Program-made: the position numbers and the translations under genes | From: Granulicella sp. | GTDB taxonomy: Bacteria; Acidobacteriota; Terriglobia; Terriglobales; Acidobacteriaceae | Direction: 5' to 3' | Assembly: GCA_003133205.1 (NCBI GenBank) | Contig: PKWK01000134.1 | Coordinates: 1 to 14,775 of the forward strand | DNA: 14,775 bases | Shown here: piece by piece, positions 1 to 7,100 of the stretch | Layout of the letters: every line of letters begins with the position of its first letter | Position numbering within the stretch: position 1 is the stretch's first letter | The notes under the pieces: model-generated | What the model saw: the letters and a program-made list of their open reading frames with translations, nothing else | The model's database searches: none | What the model was told of the DNA's origin: nothing

Positions 1-2
1 AG

Positions 3-161
3 CGGCAGGCACAGCCTCAACCACAACAGCAACAGCGGCAGGCACCGCCGCAGCCTCAGCCTCAACAGCAGGCGAGACCGCAGCCGCAACCGGCTCCGCA
101 GGCGCATCCGGCTCCGCCGGCACGCGGCGATCCGAACAAGGATGACAAGTCTCATCGCTAG
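3..161 (+). CDS. C-terminal tail of an unidentified Pro/Gln-rich protein (5' truncated)
   Basis: The frame beginning at base 3 is open from the window edge to a TAG at 159-161. It encodes 52 residues dominated by Gln, Pro and Ala (QPQPQQQ- and PAPQAHPAP-like runs) and ends in a polar, charged tail, RGDPNKDDKSHR. There is no start codon context, because the gene begins upstream of the window. Low-complexity Pro/Gln tails of this sort occur on secreted or envelope proteins, but no domain is visible and the family cannot be named. A strong intrinsic terminator lies 40 bp after the stop on the same strand, which supports this being the real end of a plus-strand gene. Confidence 0.6.
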   Translation, partial: RQAQPQPQQQQRQAPPQPQPQQQARPQPQPAPQAHPAPPARGDPNKDDKSHR

Positions 162-200
162 TCTGCAGGTGTGGTTGGCGGGTGAATGAAGGACGCATGG

Positions 201-241
201 AACGGCAGGACTCGGCCACTTTGGCTTGTCCTGCCGTTTTC
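201..241 (+). terminator. Intrinsic terminator of the upstream Pro/Gln-rich gene
   Basis: A perfect 11-bp inverted repeat, AACGGCAGGAC (201-211) with GTCCTGCCGTT (228-238), encloses a 16-nt loop that can itself pair (GCCA 215-218 with TGGC 222-225). A T-rich run follows immediately (TTTTCTTGTTTT, about 237-248). The geometry is that of a Rho-independent terminator for plus-strand transcription ending the gene that stops at 161. There is no matching T-run on the opposite strand. Confidence 0.85.
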
Positions 242-304
242 TTGTTTTGGGGGGCGCGGATCGCGGATGGATGGCGAGGGTGCGGTGAGTGCTCCGACGA
301 TAAA

Positions 305-346
305 CCCTTCACTTCGTTCAGGGTGATCCCTTCGGCGAGCTCAGGG
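305..346. repeat. Two tandem 19-bp CCCT...AGGG repeat units (dispersed-repeat-like)
   Basis: Two units with a 23-bp period are visible: CCCTTCACTTCGTTCAGGG (305-323) and CCCTTCGGCGAGCTCAGGG (328-346), separated by TGAT. Each starts CCCTTC, ends TCAGGG and is a weak inverted repeat (CCCT/AGGG). They lie in the non-coding gap between the 161 stop and the 3' end of the NRAMP gene. The form resembles short intergenic repeats common in high-GC soil bacteria, but copy number cannot be judged from one window. Confidence 0.55.
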
Positions 347-347
347 C

Positions 348-384
348 GGGCTATGGGGCACCCATCTTTGGTGGGCTATAGCCC
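348..384 (-). terminator. Hairpin at the 3' end of the NRAMP gene (possible terminator or repeat element)
   Basis: GGGCTAT (348-354) pairs with ATAGCCC (378-384), and inside it CCCA (361-364) pairs with TGGG (372-375). The right arm overlaps the NRAMP stop codon (complement of 376-378, TAG). On the minus-strand transcript it would form at the end of the coding region. No U-run follows, so it is not a classical intrinsic terminator. It may instead be part of the adjacent repeat or a 3'-end protecting structure. Confidence 0.35.
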
Positions 385-1845
385 GAGTGCGAGTTGGCCG
401 AGGAGCATGGCGTTCAGCGTGATGATGACGGCGACTGTGACCCAGCCGGCGATGCGGGTGCGGCGCGCGCTGGCGAAGCTTTGCATGACGTCGGTTCGGC
501 TGGTGAGGAGAAGCAGCGGGATCAGTGCGAAAGGCAGCGCGAAACTGAGTATGACTTGTGAGAGTACGAGGATGCGGAGCGGATCGAGGCCGGTTGCGAT
601 GATGGCGATGGCTGGGATGACCGTGATGGCGCGGCGCAGGAAGATGGGGAACTTGATGTCGAGGAAGCCCTCGATGATGACCTGTCCAGCCATGACTCCC
701 ACTGTCGAGGACGACAGGCCCGAGCAGAGGAGTGCGACGGCGAAGACGACTGCGGCGGCGCGTCCGAAGAGCGGCCCGAGGGTGTGGTACGCCTCCTGGA
801 TGGTGGGCTGCAGGTTGTTGGTGTGGACGAAGGCGACCGCCGCCATCAAGATCATCGCGGAGTTGATGAGCCATGCTCCGTTCATTGCGACGAACACGTC
901 GATGAGTTCGTAGCGCAGGAATCGGCTGAGGATCATGCGGCGCGGAATCGGGGTGAGCTGGTTGCGGGCTTTGAGGTTTTCGAGCGTCGCTGTGGCCGGA
1001 AGAGCGGAGCCGGTGAGTTCCTTGAGACGCGGCTGCACGAGCGCGGAGTGAAGATAGACGACGTGGGGCATCACTGTGGCGCCGAGCATTGCGACGGCAG
1101 CGTAGATGCTGTCGTGGAAGTTCTGTGAGGAGGATCGGTCGAGTGTGGGCAGCAGGGTGTGGATGGTTGCGAGCTTCCAGTCGGGATGGACGAGGAAGAT
1201 CTCGAAGGCGTAGGAGACGCCGATGACGGCGACGAAGGCCATGATGCCGCGCTCCAGCCATCGGAATCCGGCGAGGTCGAGGGCGAGGATGGCAAAGACG
1301 AGGACGGTGGAGACGAGCGCGGCCGCCAGCAGCGACTCTTTGGGGCTGAAGGCGTGGGCGTAGAGCAGCGGGCCAAACAGGAGGTCGAGGCCGATGGCAG
1401 CGCCGAGGAATTCGGCGAGATCGGTGGCGACGGCGGCGATCTCGGCGGCGATCCATAGGCCGATGGTTGCAGGCCGGGAGAAATGCTTGCGGCAGTTCTG
1501 CGGCAGGGTGAGGCCGGTGACGATTCCGAGCTTCGCCGCAAGGTACTGGATGAGCATCGCCATGGCGTTGGACCAGAGCAAGACCCAGAGAAGGCGGTAG
1601 CCGAACTGCGTGCCGCCGAGGATGTTGGTGGCGAAGTTTCCGGGATCGATATAGGCGACGGATGCGACGAATGCGGGGCCGAAGTAGGTCCACATCTCGT
1701 TGCGGTGAAAGTTGGGCAGGAAGCCGCGGCGCGGAGGCTCAAGGTTGGCAGGGGATGCGCCGGCGAACGGGGTGGCCACGGTCGGTCGTGCGTCCGTCTC
1801 AGCGGGGGCCGTGGGTTCCAGTCGCGTTGGGTTAAGCTCGGGCAT
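376..1845 (-). CDS. mntH: NRAMP-family Mn(II)/divalent metal transporter (MntH)
   Basis: Proton-coupled inner-membrane importer of Mn(II), possibly also Fe(II), of the NRAMP family. Numbered from the longest possible start at 1929 (517 aa), the TM1 hallmark DPGN is at residues 95-98. The TM6 motif ATVMPHVVYLHS (284-295) keeps the Ala and Met metal-binding positions and the conserved MPH. The frame then runs through about ten further hydrophobic segments. I prefer the ATG at 1843-1845 (489 aa), because AGGAG lies four bases before it, whereas the ATG at 1927-1929 has only GAGGTG one base away. The extra 28 residues would be Pro/Ser-rich and unlike the family. In both cases a hydrophilic Pro-rich leader of about 50 residues precedes the conserved core, making the protein longer than the roughly 410-residue E. 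coli MntH. It is divergent from the DtxR/MntR regulator, with palindromic operators between them, so Mn-dependent repression is expected. Confidence 0.95.
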   Translation of the reverse strand: MPELNPTRLEPTAPAETDARPTVATPFAGASPANLEPPRRGFLPNFHRNEMWTYFGPAFVASVAYIDPGNFATNILGGTQFGYRLLWVLLWSNAMAMLIQYLAAKLGIVTGLTLPQNCRKHFSRPATIGLWIAAEIAAVATDLAEFLGAAIGLDLLFGPLLYAHAFSPKESLLAAALVSTVLVFAILALDLAGFRWLERGIMAFVAVIGVSYAFEIFLVHPDWKLATIHTLLPTLDRSSSQNFHDSIYAAVAMLGATVMPHVVYLHSALVQPRLKELTGSALPATATLENLKARNQLTPIPRRMILSRFLRYELIDVFVAMNGAWLINSAMILMAAVAFVHTNNLQPTIQEAYHTLGPLFGRAAAVVFAVALLCSGLSSSTVGVMAGQVIIEGFLDIKFPIFLRRAITVIPAIAIIATGLDPLRILVLSQVILSFALPFALIPLLLLTSRTDVMQSFASARRTRIAGWVTVAVIITLNAMLLGQLALGL

Positions 1846-1849
1846 TCCG

Positions 1850-1854
1850 CTCCT
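1850..1854 (-). promoter_or_regulatory. Shine-Dalgarno AGGAG favouring the internal mntH start
   Basis: On the minus strand AGGAG is followed by CGGA and then the ATG at 1845-1843. It is the best ribosome-binding sequence near the 5' end of the NRAMP frame and is the reason for preferring this start over the ATG at 1929. Confidence 0.5.
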
Positions 1855-1941
1855 GTGCAGGGTTGAGCCCGCATTGCTTTGATACGGGTGCGGTGGAGGT
1901 GAGCGTGTGGAGGTAGGTTTGGGGCGCATGCACCTCGCAAA

Positions 1942-1955
1942 TTAGGCTCGCCTAC
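1942..1955. promoter_or_regulatory. Imperfect MntR/DtxR-like operator (box A)
   Basis: TTAGGCTCGCCTAC contains the arms TAGGC and GCCTA around a central TC. It has the TTAGG-type half sites of DtxR/IdeR/MntR operators and lies 17 bp centre-to-centre from the perfect box B. It would sit at about the predicted mntH transcription start. Assignment to the adjacent regulator is inference from sequence form and position. Confidence 0.55.
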
Positions 1956-1958
1956 TAA

Positions 1959-1972
1959 TTAGGTATACCTAA
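1959..1972. promoter_or_regulatory. Perfect palindromic MntR/DtxR-like operator (box B)
   Basis: TTAGGTATACCTAA is a perfect 14-bp palindrome with the TTAGG/CCTAA half sites used by DtxR-superfamily metalloregulators. It lies midway between the divergent NRAMP and MntR-family genes. Its centre, GGTATACC, overlaps the predicted -10 of the mntH promoter, so binding would block RNA polymerase. Because the centre is symmetric it could also act as a -10 for the opposite strand. Confidence 0.75.
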
Positions 1973-1990
1973 ATTAGCGAAATGAGTCAA
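1962..1990 (-). promoter_or_regulatory. Predicted sigma70-type promoter of mntH
   Basis: Read on the minus strand, TTGACT (complement of 1985-1990) is separated by 17 bp from TATACC (complement of 1962-1967). The -35 matches consensus at 5 of 6 positions and the -10 at 4 of 6. Transcription would begin near 1955, about 26 nt before the upstream ATG and 110 nt before the preferred ATG. The -10 lies inside the perfect operator palindrome. Confidence 0.55.
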
Positions 1991-2016
1991 ACTAAATCAG
2001 AGGATCGGAGACCGGC

Positions 2017-2712
2017 ATGTCACCAGGCCGACAGGCGAACGGCAACACCGAATCGGTCGACAATTACCTGAAGGCCATCTTCTACCTGGGAGGGCCTGGC
2101 GAGAGCCGCGTGACCATCAAGTCGCTGGCGGACCGCCTGTGCGTTGCGCCTGCTTCGGTGACAAATATGCTGCAGAAGTTGGCTTCTTCGCCGGCGCCGC
2201 TGGTGGACTATGAGCGGCATCGCGGGGTGCAGCTCTCGGGTGCGGGGAAGCGGCGCGCACTGGAGGTGGTGCGGCATCATCGGCTGATTGAGACGTTTCT
2301 CTACGAAGTTCTCGACTACCCACTCGAAGAGGTGCATGCGGAGGCGGAGCGGCTGGAGCACTTCATCTCGGAGCGCTTCGAGGAACGGATCGCGGCCAAG
2401 CTCGGGCATCCCAAGATCGACCCTCACGGGCACTCGATTCCGACGATGGAGGGCGAGATGTCGGCGCGGGAGTCGATGATGCTGGCAGATGTGGTCGAGG
2501 ACGGGACGTTTGTGATCGACAGCGTCTCGGACCGGGACACGCATAATCTGCGGTTGATCGAAGCGTGCGGGATCACGCCGGGCGCGCGGTTGCGGGTGAG
2601 GCGGAGCGGCTCGTCGGAAGGCTATTCGGTGAGCGTTGGGCGCTCGCCGAAGTCGTTTGATCTCTCGCGCGAGGTTGCGCGGGACGTAAGAATTGTCCGC
2701 CTGACAAAATGA
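2017..2712 (+). CDS. mntR: DtxR/MntR-family metal-dependent transcriptional repressor
   Basis: A cytoplasmic metalloregulator of 231 aa, about DtxR length. Residues 12-75 form the winged helix-turn-helix (ESVDNYLKAIF start, recognition region APASVTNMLQKL). Residues 76-145 are the metal-binding/dimerisation domain, and about 150-231 form a FeoA/SH3-like C-terminal domain. By alignment with DtxR from memory, the ligand positions are H88, E92, H107, E111, E114 and H115. E111 occupies the place of DtxR Cys102, which is Glu in Bacillus MntR, so Mn(II) rather than Fe(II) sensing is favoured. The position of DtxR Met10/MntR Asp8 is Asn16. The ATG is preceded by GGAG (2007-2010) at 6-bp spacing. It is divergent from mntH, with TTAGG palindromes between, and 52 bp upstream of the TSUP gene, so it probably controls both sides. 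Confidence 0.92.
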   Translation: MSPGRQANGNTESVDNYLKAIFYLGGPGESRVTIKSLADRLCVAPASVTNMLQKLASSPAPLVDYERHRGVQLSGAGKRRALEVVRHHRLIETFLYEVLDYPLEEVHAEAERLEHFISERFEERIAAKLGHPKIDPHGHSIPTMEGEMSARESMMLADVVEDGTFVIDSVSDRDTHNLRLIEACGITPGARLRVRRSGSSEGYSVSVGRSPKSFDLSREVARDVRIVRLTK

Positions 2713-2764
2713 TTCCTGGTGCTCGGTGGCGTGTGCGTCCGTGGAATAATCATGCGGAGGCCGG

Positions 2765-3607
2765 ATGCCGCTGCTCACGTTTACCTCACTTGTCTTCGTT
2801 GGGTCGGTTGGCGCCGGGCTACTGGGTGCGCTGACCGGACTGGGTGGCGCGGTGGTGCTGATTCCTCTGCTCACGCTGGTCTTCCACGTTGACATGCGGT
2901 ACGCGATCGGCGCGTCGCTGATCTCGGTGATCGCCACTTCGTCGGGCGCGGCCGCTGCCTATGTGCGTGATGGCTATTCGAACGTGCGGGTCGGGATGTT
3001 TCTCGAGGTCGCGACGACGATTGGAGCAGTGTTTGGAGCGTTTCTGGCGACGCGTGTACCGACGCGGGCGCTGGCGGTGATCTTTGGGCTGATGCTGATT
3101 TATTCGGCGTGGCTCTCGCGAAATCGGAAGGTGGACGGGCAGGCGGGTGCGATCGACAACCCATGGTCGGACAAACTGGGGATGTCGTCGGCGTATCCGG
3201 ATCGGGTGCGCGGCGGCAAGATTGCGTACAAGGTGGACCGGATTCGGGCGGGGTTCGCGACGATGTTTGGTGCGGGTATCCTGTCGGGCCTACTGGGCAT
3301 CGGGTCGGGCGCGGTGAAGGTGCTGGCGATGGACAGGATCATGCGCATCCCCTTCAAGGTATCGACGACGACGAGCAACTTCATGATCGGGGTGACTGCG
3401 GCGGCCAGCGCGGGGATCTATCTCTCGCGGGGGTACGTCGATCCGGGGCTGGCGTTTCCAGTGATGTTGGGCGTGTTAGCGGGCTCGCTGGTGGGTGCGA
3501 AGATTCTGGTTCATAGCCGGGTGTCGCTGCTGCGAACGATCTTCGCGTTCGTGCTGGTTGCTCTCGGAATCGAAATGATCGTGAACGGCTGGCTGGGAAA
3601 GGTGTGA
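2765..3607 (+). CDS. TSUP (TauE/SafE, formerly DUF81) family membrane transporter
   Basis: An inner-membrane protein of 280 aa with about eight hydrophobic segments in two related halves, typical of the TSUP family of sulfite/organosulfonate and other anion exporters. The Gly-rich hallmark appears twice: GALTGLGGAVVLIP (21-34) and GILSGLLGIGSGAVKV (171-186). A hydrophilic loop at about 118-160 links the halves. The substrate cannot be read from sequence. GGAGG (2756-2760) lies four bases before the ATG. The gene follows mntR by 52 bp and is joined to a DUF1634 gene with virtually no gap, so the three are likely co-transcribed. The location suggests a role linked to metal homeostasis, perhaps efflux of a metal, complex or counter-ion, but this is inference. 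Known family substrates are sulfur-containing anions. Confidence 0.88.
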   Translation: MPLLTFTSLVFVGSVGAGLLGALTGLGGAVVLIPLLTLVFHVDMRYAIGASLISVIATSSGAAAAYVRDGYSNVRVGMFLEVATTIGAVFGAFLATRVPTRALAVIFGLMLIYSAWLSRNRKVDGQAGAIDNPWSDKLGMSSAYPDRVRGGKIAYKVDRIRAGFATMFGAGILSGLLGIGSGAVKVLAMDRIMRIPFKVSTTTSNFMIGVTAAASAGIYLSRGYVDPGLAFPVMLGVLAGSLVGAKILVHSRVSLLRTIFAFVLVALGIEMIVNGWLGKV

Positions 3608-3609
3608 CG

Positions 3610-4050
3610 ATGGATCGGAATTCGACCAGGCCCGAGGGGATGGAGCCGGCGGCAGGAGAGAGGTCCCATGCGCCGGCGGTCGCGTTGGATGACGCTCGGA
3701 TGGAGGCGATCATGGGCCGGCTGCTGCAGGTGGGAGTTCTGCTGGCCGCGAGCGTGGTGCTGGTGGGCGGCGTGAGATACCTTGTGGCGCACGCGGGCGA
3801 GAGTTCAAACTATCGGGTGTTCGCGGCCAGGCCGATTGAGCTGCGCCACCCGGCGGCGTTGCTGAGCGGGATCGCACGGGGCGATTCCTCGGCCATCATC
3901 GAGCTCGGGATATTGCTGCTGGTCGCGACGCCCATCTGCCGGGTGATCTTTGCGGTGATCGCGTTTGCGATCGAGCGGGATCGGCTGTATGTGGCGATCA
4001 GCCTGACTGTGCTGGCGGTGCTGCTGTTCGGGATGTTGCGCGCTGGTTGA
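3610..4050 (+). CDS. DUF1634 family integral membrane protein, partner of the TSUP transporter
   Basis: A small membrane protein of unknown function. A hydrophilic N-terminus of about 35 residues is followed by three hydrophobic segments, at about residues 38-58, 98-120 and 126-146 from the ATG. The middle region ELGILLLVATPICRVIFAV, followed by an Arg-Asp-Leu-Tyr stretch (DRLYVAI), matches my recollection of the DUF1634 signature. DUF1634 genes are commonly found beside TSUP/TauE genes, so it is probably an accessory subunit. The GTG at 3604 overlaps the preceding TGA by four bases (GTGA), but the ATG at 3610 is preferred because AAAGG (3598-3602) is well spaced for it. Either start implies translational coupling. 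The terminator at 4083 follows. Confidence 0.85.
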   Translation: MDRNSTRPEGMEPAAGERSHAPAVALDDARMEAIMGRLLQVGVLLAASVVLVGGVRYLVAHAGESSNYRVFAARPIELRHPAALLSGIARGDSSAIIELGILLLVATPICRVIFAVIAFAIERDRLYVAISLTVLAVLLFGMLRAG

Positions 4051-4082
4051 AACGGGCGAGGGTTAAGTTTGGCAAAGAGAAG

Positions 4083-4118
4083 GGCGGCCATGCAGGGTTT
4101 CTGCATGGCCGCCGTTTT
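4083..4118. terminator. Intrinsic terminator between converging genes
   Basis: A perfect 13-bp stem, GGCGGCCATGCAG (4083-4095) with CTGCATGGCCGCC (4101-4113), has a 5-nt loop GGTTT and is followed by GTTTTG on the plus strand. It lies 33 bp after the DUF1634 stop. The other strand reads CTTCTCTTT after the stem, so it may also end the receptor gene transcribed from the right. Confidence 0.85.
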
Positions 4119-4174
4119 GTTGGGTAAAGATTGGACGGTCCGGAGTTGCGGGACCGGTTGGAGGGTGGCGCCGG

Positions 4175-7100
4175 TTAGAAGCGGAAGCGTCCGGCGAACT
4201 GCCAGTCGCGCGGTGGGATGCCCCCGTTCTGGCCACCGACGGTGCCGAAGGCCGCTGCTCCCCATTTGTTAGCTCCTCCGGCCAAATTGAAGAAGGTGGA
4301 ATTGGTAGCGTTGTCTACGTCCGCCTCGAGTTGGAAGGTGAGGTGGAGGGTGGCGGTTTCACGCACGTTGAAGGTGCGCCGGAGGCCTAGCTGAACCTCC
4401 CACCATCCGGGTCCGTGGAGGCCGTCCGGAGCGGTGCGAGCAATGTTGCCGAGCTTGTAGGTTGTGGAGACACCAGCTGCCCCGCCGCCGCAGGTGGAAG
4501 TCGGGCTCAGTGGAGAAGAATCGGGGCACTGGAAGGCAGCAGAGTTGATGTACTGGATCTGGTTGAGGCTTTGAGCATTGGCTCCGGGACCACGGCCCCA
4601 TCTGCCATTGATGCGTATTCTCCTCTTGTCGAAGCCGGGCGAGTAGTCCGGCATGCAGGTTCCCTGGCTCGCGGCCGAATGGGCCTCACAGTCCGTATTC
4701 TGCGTGACCTGGAGCGGAGTTCCATCGCGATAGCGGTAGATGCCCGAGAACTGCCAGCCTCCGCCGATGAGGCCGGCGATACGGTTGGTTGCGAAGAACG
4801 CCTGACCGCGACCGATGGGGAAGCTATAAACCCAGGTCAGATTGAACGCGTTGGTCTGGTTGCTGGTGCCCAAGGCGCGGTCGATCTGGTTTCCCGTGTA
4901 GTTCCGGGTGAAGTTTCCATCCTGCGGCCCGACGGGGAACTGGGTCCTGTGCAAGCCTGTGTCGTCGAGTTCCTTGGCGCGGGTGTAGTTGATGAGGCCG
5001 GAGAGGTTATGCCACGGGCGCTGGATGACCGAAACCTGGAGCGAGTTGTACGCCGCGTTTCCAGTGCTGCCCCAGAGATCGGTCATAGTGCCGAACTGGG
5101 GGAAGGGTTTCAGAGAGTCGGCGAAGCCTGTGCTTCCGCCGTCCCAGCTTTGGGCGCTGGCGGGATAGGGAGATGCAGTGAGCGCCTGGCCTCCTCCTGT
5201 GAGCGAGCTTTTGAACTGCTGCAAATAGTCAGGAGAGAACGTGTTGGTCGCCGGGCCACGACCCGAACCTCCAGGAAGGAAGTGGGTCTGCGAGCCGGAG
5301 TAGGCGACGGTGAGGACGGCCTTCTTGTTGATCATCCTCTGAACGGAGAAGTTGTAGCTGATGAATTGGGGACCGCGTCCGCCGTAGTACGGGTCGGCAA
5401 AGTTAACCGCTCCGTTGTCGCAATGGGAGGGTGCGCCGCCTCCGCCTGTGCTGCAGCCGTAATCATTCAGGTGGTCGGCCAGATTCGCGTAGTCGTAATT
5501 TCCGGTGGGCTGCAGCGGATTCACACTCTGTCCTGGAACGGTCCAAGGTGGGATAGCGGACAAGGTGCAGGCAAGTCCGGTAACTCCGCTAGGGCAGGCG
5601 ATTGCGGGTCCATTGACGCCATTGATTGCTGTGGGCTGTGTGCCCTGGTTCAGTACCAGGGTGTTGGGGATCGATTGCAGCCCAGGATTCAGGTAGAACT
5701 CCGGATCCGAGGTGGTGGAACCTTTAGTGCCGCTGCTCGCACCAAACTCTCCGCTGTTTCCGGTTCCCTGGGTGGCTCCGTTACCACCGCCCGAGCCTCC
5801 GGCGTGGGTGAGTTGGACGGCGAAGCCGCCGCTGAAGACGGTAGACGGGTTGTAGGCGTAGGCGAAGCCCAGGCGGGGCTCGAAGTTCTTGTTATAGGGG
5901 TGAACCGGGGTGGTGCAGTGACAGATGTACGGCGCGTATAAGGCGAGAGCCTGAGCAGCAGTTTGAGCCGGGACCGAACCATTCGCTGGAGTATCTGTGA
6001 AGTTCTTGATGTCGGGGAAGCCAGCAAACTCCACCACTCCAGGGATTCCGACGATGGGATTGATAGTGGTGGGATTGAGGAATGAGATGCGGTCCTTGAC
6101 TTCGTGGTAGGGCTGGAGATAGTCGTAGCGGAATCCAAGATTCAGGGTGAGCTTGGAGCTTACCTGCCAGTTGTCCTGGATGTAGGGCGCCATTGGCCGG
6201 TAGCGCGCTCCGACGTCGGTGATGGACTGGGTCTTGACGCTCCATTCCTGGACGGCCCCAACAAGAAAGCTGGCATATGCGGCGCCGTCAAAATTGTTTG
6301 GGCATGTCGCCTGCGTGGTAGTTGAGTTTTGCACGCACCACTGAGTTGAGACGTCGCTGTAATGGAGGCCAAGCGTCTGGCTGAAGCCGCCGAAGCTTGC
6401 GCCGTTGGTCTGCAGCCACTGAACCTGGACGCCGAAGGTTATATTGTGGCGGCCCTTGATCCACTGCAGGTTATCGATGATGGTGTAGCTGTTGGTGGCC
6501 ACGGGACCGGTGCTGGATGTGGACGCCCAGTTGGAGGGTTGAGTCGGGCCGTTTGAGTGGTCGAAGGTGATGTCAGGCATGCTATCCGAGGCATTTCCTG
6601 GCGGCAGGTTGAGAATGCCCGCGGCGGTGGCGTTTTCACCCAGTGGCATTGCGGCGGATTTCTTGTTGGCCGTCAGGGAGAAGCCCTGGCCCCAGTTACG
6701 GCTGTATCCGTACTTGAGCGAATTGATCAACGTTTGCGATGCGATGTAGACGTAGGAAAACACTCCGGACGCCGTCTTCTGGTTGGTAAACTGGCCGGCT
6801 GCGTAGGGCCTTGGGAGCTGTACCTGGTTGCTGTAGAACGGCTGGCCGCCGTATCCGATGTTGCCGCCGACACCCACGAGCGAGAACTTATTGCGGGAGT
6901 TCAAAGTGTAGTCGAGGCGGGCATCGACACTGTAGTCGGAGTTCTCCAGGGGAAGGCTGGCGAGGTAGTTGCCGAAGGTGGAAAGATTGGTAGGCGGGGG
7001 AAGCTCGGCTTGCAGATACTTAGAGATGCTCGACATGAATTGCGGCTCGATCACGTTGTAGGTTGGCACGCCATTCACCAGTCCCTGGAAGGGGACCAAT

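Noticed and set aside
3..110. Possible DNA tandem repeat or CRISPR-like array in the CAG/CCG-rich left edge
   Set aside because: Units are irregular and explained by a Pro/Gln-rich coding tail. There is no constant repeat with spacers.
341..1693. A second long minus-strand frame overlapping mntH
   Set aside because: It is out of frame with the NRAMP protein, very rich in Arg, His and Pro, and lacks membrane segments.
2020..2937. A 305-codon minus-strand open frame opposite mntR
   Set aside because: It is a mirror of the regulator and the start of the TSUP gene. Its composition is Arg/His/Pro-rich and no motifs are visible.
4415..5941. A 508-codon open frame on the plus strand opposite the receptor gene
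   Set aside because: It lies wholly inside the 1373-aa Oar-like receptor, shows Val/Gly/Arg-rich low-information composition and has no domain or ribosome-binding signal.
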